Virus record (IMG/VR): IMGVR_UViG_3300023223_000340
Coordinates: 1 to 29,377 of that record
Length of the DNA stretch: 29,377 nt
Direction: 5' to 3' (one strand)
Source: a virus
The position numbers were made by a program, and so were the translations under genes. This document shows positions 22,670 through 29,348 of this stretch, one piece after another (position 1 is the stretch's first letter; each line of letters starts with the position of its first letter). A model generated the notes under the pieces. It saw only the letters and a list, made by a program, of their open reading frames with translations, had not been told where the DNA came from and ran no database searches.

Positions 22670-22700
22670 TAAAGATACATTAATAAATTTATTAAACAAA
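22670..22700 (-). promoter_or_regulatory. Promoter with 16-bp palindromic operator in the spacer
   Basis: TTTG at 22700-22697 and TATCTTTA at 22677-22670 on the minus strand are exactly 19 nt apart, an almost consensus Bacteroidota promoter. The perfect palindrome TTAATAAATTTATTAA (22680-22695) fills most of the spacer, a classic operator position. It stands before the 83-aa gene and probably drives the second half of the small-gene chain. Confidence 0.6.
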
Positions 22701-22705
22701 TTTAT

Positions 22706-23098
22706 TTAGGAAATGTTTTTAGGTGGCGGTCCGCCAGTAATTATTATAGGTGGACGTATATTACGAATTGACTTAAATCCTATCCTCTGCTTAAACTCCT
22801 CCAGACTCCTTACCACAAAGTATTCAAACCCGCATTGTTCAATGTGCTTATGAAATTTCTTTTGATTAGGCTTTTGCGTGCCCTTCTCGTCCTTAACCTC
22901 ACAAAAGTATATCACACCCCTAAATGAAAAGATAAGATCACTTGCCCCTGGATAAAGCCCTACAGCTACCAACTTCCCATTACCCTTCCCCTCGTTCGGT
23001 ATGTGAAGAATAAACTCCCTGGGCTCGTGTTTAGGTAGGCAATAATTATTATTGTACCATACTACTATCTCCTGTTGGATTCTACTTTCAGACTTCAT
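22706..23098 (-). CDS. VRR-NUC domain nuclease (130 aa)
   Basis: PD-(D/E)XK-fold endonuclease of the VRR-NUC type. SESRIQQEIVVWYN carries the N-terminal acidic residue (Glu4), GLYPGASDLIF gives Asp54, and CEVKDEKGTQKPNQ gives Glu67-x-Lys69 with Gln79. Together these form the expected metal-binding core. Phages use such enzymes in replication or recombination as structure-specific nucleases. A short Pro-rich tail (RPPIIITGGPPPKN) follows the domain. The gene overlaps the previous one by 11 nt; both begin with the same nine residues. Confidence 0.85.
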   Translation of the reverse strand: MKSESRIQQEIVVWYNNNYCLPKHEPREFILHIPNEGKGNGKLVAVGLYPGASDLIFSFRGVIYFCEVKDEKGTQKPNQKKFHKHIEQCGFEYFVVRSLEEFKQRIGFKSIRNIRPPIIITGGPPPKNIS

Positions 23099-23414
23099 GA
23101 TGAGTATATTTATACGCGGTCGAACAATTCTCCAACCATGATAAAATTATTTGATTCTCATTGATTAGAGTGGATGTTATCACTTTAAATAAATGGCTTA
23201 CATACTCATTAAATAATGGGTACATATTTTTCCCGCAAAGGATATACTTAGGTAATCCTTTTTCTCTTATACTCTTGGCAATCTTTTTGTCGTACTCATC
23301 AAAGAACTTAGCTAATGATTCTATATTTTCCTTATCTATCTCATCTCTCTTGTGAGATAGATAGTTTAGTTCATTGATTAATACATCCTGTTGTATTCTC
23401 GATTCGCTTTTCAT
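23088..23414 (-). CDS. Hypothetical protein sharing its first nine residues with the nuclease (108 aa)
   Basis: Begins MKSESRIQQ, exactly as the VRR-NUC gene that follows, then diverges completely: NYLSHKRDEIDKENIESLAK, FFDEYDKKIAKSIREKGLPK and a helix SHLFKVITSTLINENQIILS. No nuclease residues beyond the first acidic one are seen. The nine codons differ in synonymous positions, including Ser codons of the other class, so it is not a recent copy. ATG overlaps the previous TGA. Could be a diverged relative or a partner of the nuclease. Confidence 0.6.
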   Translation of the reverse strand: MKSESRIQQDVLINELNYLSHKRDEIDKENIESLAKFFDEYDKKIAKSIREKGLPKYILCGKNMYPLFNEYVSHLFKVITSTLINENQIILSWLENCSTAYKYTHHEV

Positions 23415-23506
23415 TCTAGAATTAGATTAATGATTAATGATACATTCAAAGCAACATACAAAACTATTGCGATGATTATTATAACGTCTCTGTTTGTATT
23501 TCTCAT
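23411..23506 (-). CDS. Tiny membrane protein (31 aa)
   Basis: ATG overlaps the upstream TGA and its own TGA overlaps the next ATG (both ATGA). After MRNTNRD comes one membrane helix of about 20 residues (VIIIIAIVLYVALNVSLIIN). Such short one-TM proteins are common in phages. Function unknown. Double coupling is the main evidence. Confidence 0.55.
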   Translation of the reverse strand: MRNTNRDVIIIIAIVLYVALNVSLIINLILE

Positions 23507-23655
23507 GATGCTTTGGTTTTAAGTAGCTGACGTTCCATCCTTCTAATTGCCAGCGCATAAATCTTTCGTGAGTCAAATAACCATTTATTCCTCCTCTCAA
23601 GTTTTTCTATTTTAGCTATCAGTCTTTTTTTTCTTGTGTTGTTTTTCTTTCTCAT
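23503..23655 (-). CDS. Short basic protein (50 aa)
   Basis: ATG overlaps the stop of the upstream gene and the TGA overlaps the next ATG. The protein is strongly basic and helical (MRKKNNTRKKRLIAKIEKLE, then RRMERQLLKTKAS), compatible with binding nucleic acid. No family recognised. Confidence 0.55.
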   Translation of the reverse strand: MRKKNNTRKKRLIAKIEKLERRNKWLFDSRKIYALAIRRMERQLLKTKAS

Positions 23656-23990
23656 GACCCCTTGATTTCAAGTTCCTCGCCTGTTAGAGCGAAATAAAGG
23701 TTTTGTAGTTGGTGGACTGATTTAATTGGGGTTGTTCTTCCTTTTCTATCGAGATCAAACTTCCCGTTTATAAAAGGACCGAAAACTCCTTTGCAGACCC
23801 AATCGTCATATATATCCTTAACAAACCCCAACTTCACCAACCACTGTTCTGTTAATGGGATGGGTTGGAATAAACTACTATAATCGTCACCTACTCCAAT
23901 AGCTTTAATTACTTCTATGTTGGAAGTAAAATATTCTCCATCAAAGCTTACCCAATTCACAATCCTTAATTCTTTTGCTTGTAATTCCAT
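23652..23990 (-). CDS. Conserved Bacteroidota hypothetical protein (112 aa)
   Basis: The ATG at 23990 is chosen. A longer frame to 24155 would run through AT-rich repeat DNA and is unlikely. Near the end the protein has KSVHQLQNLYFALTGEELEI, a signature very common in small proteins of Bacteroidota genomes and phages, and PIPLTEQWLVKLGFVKD in the middle. These proteins have no established function. It is the first gene after the repeat-rich region, and a palindrome GCAACATTGTTGC ends 17 nt before its ATG. Confidence 0.75.
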   Translation of the reverse strand: MELQAKELRIVNWVSFDGEYFTSNIEVIKAIGVGDDYSSLFQPIPLTEQWLVKLGFVKDIYDDWVCKGVFGPFINGKFDLDRKGRTTPIKSVHQLQNLYFALTGEELEIKGS

Positions 23991-24304
23991 TTTGTTTTTC
24001 TGTTTATGCAACAATGTTGCGTTAAAATTGTTCTGTTCAAATAGCGAAAATTCGCTGAAATAATGCATTGATCGTGTAGTAAGTAGTACCCGTATTACCC
24101 TACTTACCGGAAGACTATAGAAAATAAAAAAAATAAATAAATATGATATATACAAAGTGTAAAAATTTAAAAGTCTTTTACTAAGAAAGTAGTTACTACT
24201 TATTAAGAATTTAATCTTTATTTACAATAGAACTTCCAGAGGCCGTTTTTAGCGTAGTAACTGCTCCATTTTTTTAGTTACTACGTAGCTACTACAAAAC
24301 AGCA
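23991..24304. other. 314-nt gene-free region: candidate origin or control region
   Basis: No plausible gene. It holds, from left to right: the palindrome at 24008-24020 (GCAACAATGTTGC on plus), an inverted repeat GTAAGTAG/CTACTTAC (24079-24086 and 24100-24107), a very A/T-rich segment (~24119-24185), the palindrome AGTAGT-T-ACTACT (24188-24200), a perfect 10-bp inverted pair CGTAGTAACT/AGTTACTACG (24253-24262 and 24276-24285), and GTAGCTACTAC (24285-24295). The shared core is GTAGTWAC or its complement. Repeats plus an AT-rich segment next to the primase-helicase gene fit an iteron-type origin. A regulator-binding region is the alternative. Confidence 0.5.
24253..24285. repeat. Perfect 10-bp inverted repeat (TAGTWACTA family)
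   Basis: CGTAGTAACT at 24253-24262 and AGTTACTACG at 24276-24285 are exact inverted copies with a 13-nt A/T-rich spacer. It ends 19 nt after the primase-helicase stop. There is no T run right after the stem in either direction, so it is probably not a terminator. Confidence 0.6.
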
Positions 24305-26533
24305 CTAAAAAGGCGTATCCCCCTGAGCCTTAGGTGTATACGGATTATACTGATTTGAATTTACTTGCATCTGAGTTTCACAAACCGCATAGACTTTCTT
24401 CGGAACTCCTTCGACTCTTTTCGATATTCGTTCGAAATTCTTACGAAGGTGGATACCAAGTCGGTTTGGTTGTAGTCTTTGATTTGTAATTTTCTCGATA
24501 TAAACCTTGATTTCTGTTGATGTCATATATGACACATGAGCGGTTCCGTTTGGTTTAATGAAGTACTTCATAAGTAGTTCAAATTCTGGATCACTAGACG
24601 CATAATCTTCAGATGATTCGTTAAGTAATTCAGATTCTTCCTCTGTTAATTTCCAAGACTCGCCTCTGTCGTATGCTCTGAATAATTCGATAAGTAATTG
24701 ATTCTTGTCGAAATTATTGTAGACTTCAAAATCATATTTACCACTCAGTTCAATTGGTAATATCCTGGTGTTTCCAGTAGCATCAGAAATTAATTGAGCA
24801 TCGTTTGAAGTGCCGCACAAAAGCGCGAGTCTGTAACGCTCTTCGTTGTATCGACCGTAAGCCTTTCTAAAGTCTAGTTTTTCCTTTGAGGCAATGGCCT
24901 TAAACGATTGAGCATCTTTTTTAGATTTACCTCCAAATTCATCATCAAGTAGAATAAGTTTTGAAGACATCAGAACATCACGATCGGACGCATTCCCGTG
25001 TAGAAGGTCTGAGTCCGCATAGTATTTCTTCAGCTCCTTAGGCAGTAGTTTTCTAAACCATTCCGTCTTCCCGTCCTTTTGTGCGCCTACAAAGACGAGT
25101 ACTAATCGAACGGTTTCTTTGTTAATTGTGGCGGGCAATCCTAGCAACCAACGTCTTATAAAACATTTTGTAGCAGGATTTTTGAGAGATACTAGGGATA
25201 CAAATTCGTCAATCGTTTCTGGTTTATTTGGTAGGTGTTCATTTTCTTCTCTCCAGACTTTGAACGGGTTTATATTTTCTGATGTGAATCCCTCTACTAT
25301 ATCATTGATGTCTGATTTTTTCACCTCCTTTCCAACCTCCAGTTTAGCATTTATATAAAGATTGGCAATGAATCGATCATCAATACGCTGCCCCGTTAAT
25401 CTGTGTTCCACTTCTTTTGTGATGTCATTGTAAACCGTGTCGGTATTAAGTGAAACGTAAGCTATTAGTTTTTGAATAACAGAACCTTCTGGATCATCTA
25501 AGTTTATATCATCGTTATCAAAAACCATTTCCGCGATAGGTTTTGAAACCTGTTCATCTATTCCCAAAGAGGAGGCCGTTTGAATGGCACCCCGGATATT
25601 AGATTTTTGTTTCTTGGCAACTACAGCCGCCGAGTAAGCGTCTTTCTCTTCTTTTGTGTATAGTTCAATACCTACTTTCTTACACATATAAAAGAAGGTG
25701 CCTATTCCGACTTGGCCCGTTCCCTTTTCAATCGCGTTGGTGAACTTCCTATCGATCTCCCTTTGATTATACTTTGAAGATCCCATACAAATTGCGTGGT
25801 AGTATTCTCGCCCACCTTCGCCGTATTCTTTTGCAAGCGCAAACGCTACATTTTGATGATCGTGATAATCATCGGCAAACATTGGGTGATAGTTGTGTAT
25901 GTCTCCTACTATACGATCCATCTGTGATGCTGTGGCCTTCCATTGTATTGGCTTAGATTTTATTTTCTTTTCCTTGAGCTTACCGACTATTTTAGATGTG
26001 TTCGGATTTATAAATACATTAGGATCATGAGAGACATAGCGCGCGCGAGAAATACCTAGTGAATTTTTATCTACTCCTATACTAAAATTATCATAGTAGT
26101 ATTTTTGAATCCAGCGCTCATGATCTTTCTGATTGTCTTTGTCTTCGGATATTCTAACCAATACGCAAAGCCCTTGACCTGAAGCTGAACCGAACGCCGC
26201 GAATGTGTATTGGTCTTCGATTAGTTTAGCTTTCAAAGCTGACAATTCTTTTTGGTCTGGTATTTTATCAATATCAACCGCCCACAATCCAGAATGTGTT
26301 TCGAGTCCTTTTGTGTTTCGTTCTTTGTATACTCCAGTGATTGTTATGTATGGAAGAGTGGCGTTTTTTAATGCCTTCCTTTCGTCTTCGTCTTCAGTCG
26401 CTCGAATTTGGTTTATCTGATTTTGCCATTCACCATGTTTAATTCCGTTTAGGAACTCACCTATTGAAATGGATTTCGTTGGGATTGTATTCTTAATACT
26501 CCCTTTGAAAAAACTTACCTGGGGGTTTGTCAT
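24305..26533 (-). CDS. VirE-type primase-helicase (742 aa)
   Basis: Replication protein with primase-like N-terminus and helicase C-terminus. Residues ~60-180 show the BT4734/VirE N-terminal pattern: GLWAVDIDKI (Asp87/Asp89), FGSASGQGLCVLVRI and SRARYVSHDPNVFINP. A region ~200-295 resembles a PriCT-type linker (YHPMFADDYHDHQNVAFALA). The VirE helicase follows with Walker A GAQKDGKT at 483-490, Walker B LILLDDE at 526-532 and DATGNTRILPIE with Arg590 as likely arginine finger. The C-terminal ~120 residues resemble a DNA-binding tail. It probably primes and unwinds phage DNA. Gene end abuts the candidate origin. Confidence 0.88.
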   Translation of the reverse strand: MTNPQVSFFKGSIKNTIPTKSISIGEFLNGIKHGEWQNQINQIRATEDEDERKALKNATLPYITITGVYKERNTKGLETHSGLWAVDIDKIPDQKELSALKAKLIEDQYTFAAFGSASGQGLCVLVRISEDKDNQKDHERWIQKYYYDNFSIGVDKNSLGISRARYVSHDPNVFINPNTSKIVGKLKEKKIKSKPIQWKATASQMDRIVGDIHNYHPMFADDYHDHQNVAFALAKEYGEGGREYYHAICMGSSKYNQREIDRKFTNAIEKGTGQVGIGTFFYMCKKVGIELYTKEEKDAYSAAVVAKKQKSNIRGAIQTASSLGIDEQVSKPIAEMVFDNDDINLDDPEGSVIQKLIAYVSLNTDTVYNDITKEVEHRLTGQRIDDRFIANLYINAKLEVGKEVKKSDINDIVEGFTSENINPFKVWREENEHLPNKPETIDEFVSLVSLKNPATKCFIRRWLLGLPATINKETVRLVLVFVGAQKDGKTEWFRKLLPKELKKYYADSDLLHGNASDRDVLMSSKLILLDDEFGGKSKKDAQSFKAIASKEKLDFRKAYGRYNEERYRLALLCGTSNDAQLISDATGNTRILPIELSGKYDFEVYNNFDKNQLLIELFRAYDRGESWKLTEEESELLNESSEDYASSDPEFELLMKYFIKPNGTAHVSYMTSTEIKVYIEKITNQRLQPNRLGIHLRKNFERISKRVEGVPKKVYAVCETQMQVNSNQYNPYTPKAQGDTPF

Positions 26534-26658
26534 TGAATTGAATATTTTTTAAAATAAAAAAGGGACATCCTCGGCGTGTGCGGACGCCTCGGATAATCCC
26601 TAAAATATATTTTTATGAACCGTTTCCGCACTTCGGTCATTACCGTAATGATAGTCAT
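26530..26658 (-). CDS. Possible short basic peptide between helicase and primase (42 aa)
   Basis: An ATG immediately follows the helicase stop (TAA-ATG) and the frame ends in a TGA overlapping the primase-helicase ATG, filling the gap exactly. The peptide is very basic (MTEVRKRFIKIYFRDYPRRP within it). However, the same DNA forms a terminator-like hairpin, and a 42-codon open frame by chance is not rare. Presented as a candidate only. Confidence 0.3.
   Translation of the reverse strand: MTIITVMTEVRKRFIKIYFRDYPRRPHTPRMSLFYFKKYSIQ
26551..26601 (-). terminator. Strong hairpin with T run, terminator or attenuator
   Basis: On the minus strand, stems AGGG/CCCT, ATCC/GGAT and GGCGT/ACGCC stack with small symmetric internal loops around a 6-nt loop, and the descending arm is directly followed by a T-rich tract (CCCTTTTTTATTTT). 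This is a standard intrinsic terminator layout. It lies between the helicase and primase-helicase genes, so it would end or attenuate the upstream transcript. Confidence 0.65.
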
Positions 26659-28071
26659 TTAATTGGACAATTGTCTCATCACCCATCCGCTTTTATACCC
26701 TTTGATAGTTGCGAATTCTTTAACGAGATTCGGGAATTGTTCTTCTCCTCTTTGTCTAAGTTGATTCATTATCCAACCGTTTTTAAATGGCCTTCCCAAT
26801 TGTGGCGAACCATACGCGGCGCGGTCAATCAATTGCTCAACCGTCATATCTTCGTATTTGATTTGAAGTCTGTCAGGTAACTGTGAAAAGTGTTCTATCA
26901 CTGTAATCTTACCCGCAATAATTGGCATGTTATCCTTGAAAGGTTGTTCAGCATTGCAGAGCGGACAAAATTTCGCTGAAGCGTAAATGATACCCTCGCA
27001 CTCTACGCATTTTTTCATCGGAGCTTCTTTTTCTTTTAGCTTCCGCCCTTGTAGATCAAAGATCGCGGGCCAATCTCTGTCAGCTTCCCAGGCTAAAAGT
27101 CTTTCGCGGTTTCCGCCTAGATCGTATATGAAAAACTTTGATTTAATCCCTTTGATAATTCTGGACCCTCGCCCTACCATCTGGAGCCAAAGCGCCACGG
27201 AAGTAGTGGCACGATAGACAATGATAGTTTGTATTGGTGGATCATCAAACCCGGCGGTAAGAATCCCACAGTTCACCATTGTTGAATCTGGAGTTTCTTT
27301 ATAGGCCGCGACTACTTCCTCCCGTTCCTTTGATCCCATTTTGGAATGGACCATGAAAGTAGTATCTGAAGATAGACGTTCAGCAACATCCTTAGTCATC
27401 TGAATCGAACTTGTAAAGATCAGCGTTTTTCCTACCCTGGCTTCATAAGCTTCAATCAAGTTCTCTATTGCAAAGACTTTGCTCTGACTCTCCTCTGAAA
27501 ATTCACCGGCTATCTTTTCAAGTTTCGAGTCGTCGATTTCCCAAATGTGATAGGTGGGTCTTGACAGAAAACCACCCTCTATGAGTTCATTAATTTGAAC
27601 TGGACAAACTACATCGGTGAAGACTTCCCTTAGGGGCCTTTTCTTCGACGCACCTATAGGTGTGGCCGTGGCTCCAATCACCTGGACCGACTCAGGTAAG
27701 ATGTCTATGAAGTTTCTGAAGTTTCCAATGTGGCATTCATCTATGATGCATAAATCCATTTCAGGTATCTTGTGAGGAGAGCGCACGTATGTTTGTACCA
27801 TACCATAAGTAATCATGAGCGGATTGATACCATAGGCAATCATTGTTTCTCGTGCCTGACTGATCAGCTCTGTTCTATGACAAACTATTCCAACTCTCGA
27901 TCCCTTTTGTTGTGCGCGTTCAGCCAAGTATGAAAACGTCACAGTCTTACCCGCTCCAGTTGGTAGGCATAGTATTGGAAGTGATCTCACATTAGACTTA
28001 CGCGCTTTGATCAACACACCACGAAGTAAATCAGTGCTTTCTTTTTGGTAGGGTCTTAATTGGAACTTCAT
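26659..28071 (-). CDS. Superfamily II DNA/RNA helicase with zinc ribbon (470 aa)
   Basis: DEAD/DEAH-like helicase: motif I PTGAGKT (37-43), motif II DECH (111-114), motif III ATAT (134-137), and motif VI QMVGRGSRI in the second RecA domain. After the helicase core comes a CxxC...CxxC zinc ribbon (CVECEGIIYASAKFCPLCNA). The C-terminal part holds two similar blocks, KNGWIMNQLRQ and KSGWVMRQLSN, of the G-W type found in phage helicases. Likely unwinds branched or origin DNA during phage replication or recombination. ATG shares one base with the methyltransferase stop (TAATG). Confidence 0.88.
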   Translation of the reverse strand: MKFQLRPYQKESTDLLRGVLIKARKSNVRSLPILCLPTGAGKTVTFSYLAERAQQKGSRVGIVCHRTELISQARETMIAYGINPLMITYGMVQTYVRSPHKIPEMDLCIIDECHIGNFRNFIDILPESVQVIGATATPIGASKKRPLREVFTDVVCPVQINELIEGGFLSRPTYHIWEIDDSKLEKIAGEFSEESQSKVFAIENLIEAYEARVGKTLIFTSSIQMTKDVAERLSSDTTFMVHSKMGSKEREEVVAAYKETPDSTMVNCGILTAGFDDPPIQTIIVYRATTSVALWLQMVGRGSRIIKGIKSKFFIYDLGGNRERLLAWEADRDWPAIFDLQGRKLKEKEAPMKKCVECEGIIYASAKFCPLCNAEQPFKDNMPIIAGKITVIEHFSQLPDRLQIKYEDMTVEQLIDRAAYGSPQLGRPFKNGWIMNQLRQRGEEQFPNLVKEFATIKGYKSGWVMRQLSN

Positions 28072-28688
28072 TAGAAGAGAGTTAATTGCATTCTGTGATG
28101 TTTAATTCTTTTACAAGCCGCTTCGTAATACTCCTGATCTAATTCACAGGCCGTTAAATCAAACTTTAGCTTGTGGCATGCTATCGCTATCGAACCGCTT
28201 CCTAAATGAGTGTCGAGTACCTTATCCCCTTCCTTTGCATAGTTCATTAAAAGCCATTCGTATAGTTTAACTGGTTTTTGAGTAGGGTGGATTTTAACTG
28301 AATAGTTTTCGTTTGATTGCGCCCTTAATGAAAATTTCTTTACGTTGTTCTTAACACTTGAATACGCTAGTTCACACTCTGAAAAATCAACATCTCCAGA
28401 CAGTAATTTATCCCATACTATCCATCCATTAGATGCAGGTAAATGAATAAAATTATTAGCCCCCCATACTATTTGATTTTTAGAAACTCTAAATAAATTA
28501 TCGAAATACTCCTTCCCGGGTGCGAATTTATCCCAGTTTTTATTCTTGTGTTTTTTAATATCTCTTTTTCTACGGCCTATATTTGAATTAATATTTATCC
28601 CATAAGGAGGATCGACAATAGCTAAATCAAAATGATTATCTGGATACCTGCCCATTAAAATCATGTTGTCTTCGTTTGTTAGCCTCAT
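28071..28688 (-). CDS. DNA N-methyltransferase, beta-class N6/N4 type (205 aa)
   Basis: Methylates adenine (N6) or cytosine (N4) in DNA. The catalytic motif IV DPPY (26-29, in AIVDPPYGI) comes before the AdoMet motif I (DTHLGSGS, 159-166), which defines the beta order. HPTQKP (134-139) is the typical motif X-like segment, and ACELD (180-184) follows. At 205 residues it is short, with a minimal target-recognition region, so it is probably an orphan phage methyltransferase without a restriction partner. No nuclease gene is adjacent. It is coupled to the pyrophosphohydrolase by ATGA and to the helicase by TAATG. Confidence 0.9.
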   Translation of the reverse strand: MRLTNEDNMILMGRYPDNHFDLAIVDPPYGININSNIGRRKRDIKKHKNKNWDKFAPGKEYFDNLFRVSKNQIVWGANNFIHLPASNGWIVWDKLLSGDVDFSECELAYSSVKNNVKKFSLRAQSNENYSVKIHPTQKPVKLYEWLLMNYAKEGDKVLDTHLGSGSIAIACHKLKFDLTACELDQEYYEAACKRIKHHRMQLTLF

Positions 28689-29344
28689 CCTATAATCCCT
28701 CCTAATTCAGCCGGACTATAATTCACTGGCTTTAAAAGTTTACCGTCTGACAGTCTTTGAATGATATACATTCCGTTATCAGTCTCAATCTTACTACAAA
28801 GAATATCCTTTTCTTTCTCATATAAATTGAATGTGTCCATTGCCTCGTTAAATGTGTGACAAGCCTTTGACATGTTGGAGCGATGCACTTCGTCGAAGAT
28901 TCTTGGGAATTCGTCGATAAAATGATAGCGTTCAACGAAGTCATAAACAAACTCCGCTAAATCGGAGAGTGAAACATAAGCGTCATGGATTGACTTTTCT
29001 TCAATAGCCTCCTGTAATCTTTCAATATTCGCTTGCACCAATTTAGGATCGGCCATGTTCGACATAGGTAGATAATTTTCCTGTGTGGCATCGATACCGA
29101 AATCAATCATAGTCCCCAGCGTCACGTATAAAAGGTCCGCCAATTCCTTGGCTAAGTTCTGGCGGTTCTTATCCGTCATTATCCATGCCCCGGTTTCAAT
29201 TGCCTGAACCACCTCGTCAAATTCTTCCTGTATTAAAGTGATTCTCAGGTCTGTGCGTTTCTTGTTTGGAATGGTTGGCTTATCTGAAGCGGGAAAATTA
29301 AAAGTTTGTTGAAATTCCCGTACTTGTTGTAGTTGCTTTTTCAT
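28685..29344 (-). CDS. MazG-like NTP pyrophosphohydrolase (219 aa)
   Basis: All-alpha NTP pyrophosphatase. Residues 1-45 give the entry segment (REFQQTFNFPASDKPTIPN), then Glu40-Glu41-x-x-Glu44 and Glu67-x-x-Asp70 (KELADLLYV), the expected metal-binding ligands. The family-typical DEVHRSNMSK appears near residue 150. Between them lies an extra ~65-residue insert that repeats the design: ELADLLYVTLGTMIDFGID with SNMADPKLV against LSDLAEFVYDFVERYHFIDE with EVHRSNMSKA, suggesting an internal duplication. Likely clears noncanonical or signalling nucleotides during infection. Confidence 0.82.
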   Translation of the reverse strand: MKKQLQQVREFQQTFNFPASDKPTIPNKKRTDLRITLIQEEFDEVVQAIETGAWIMTDKNRQNLAKELADLLYVTLGTMIDFGIDATQENYLPMSNMADPKLVQANIERLQEAIEEKSIHDAYVSLSDLAEFVYDFVERYHFIDEFPRIFDEVHRSNMSKACHTFNEAMDTFNLYEKEKDILCSKIETDNGMYIIQRLSDGKLLKPVNYSPAELGGIIG

Positions 29345-29348
29345 GATT

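Noticed and set aside
23991-24155. Extension of the 112-aa conserved gene to a start at 24155
   Set aside because: The added 55 codons run through repeat-rich, AT-rich DNA and give a low-complexity hydrophobic sequence; the ATG at 23990 gives the expected size and the conserved C-terminal signature.
24253-24285. Intrinsic terminator after the primase-helicase gene
   Set aside because: The 10-bp stem is followed by no T run on either strand and the same core recurs several times nearby, which fits binding sites better.
28071-28688. Complete restriction-modification system
   Set aside because: Only the methyltransferase is present; the VRR-NUC gene is 5 kb away in another gene group and of a replication or recombination type.
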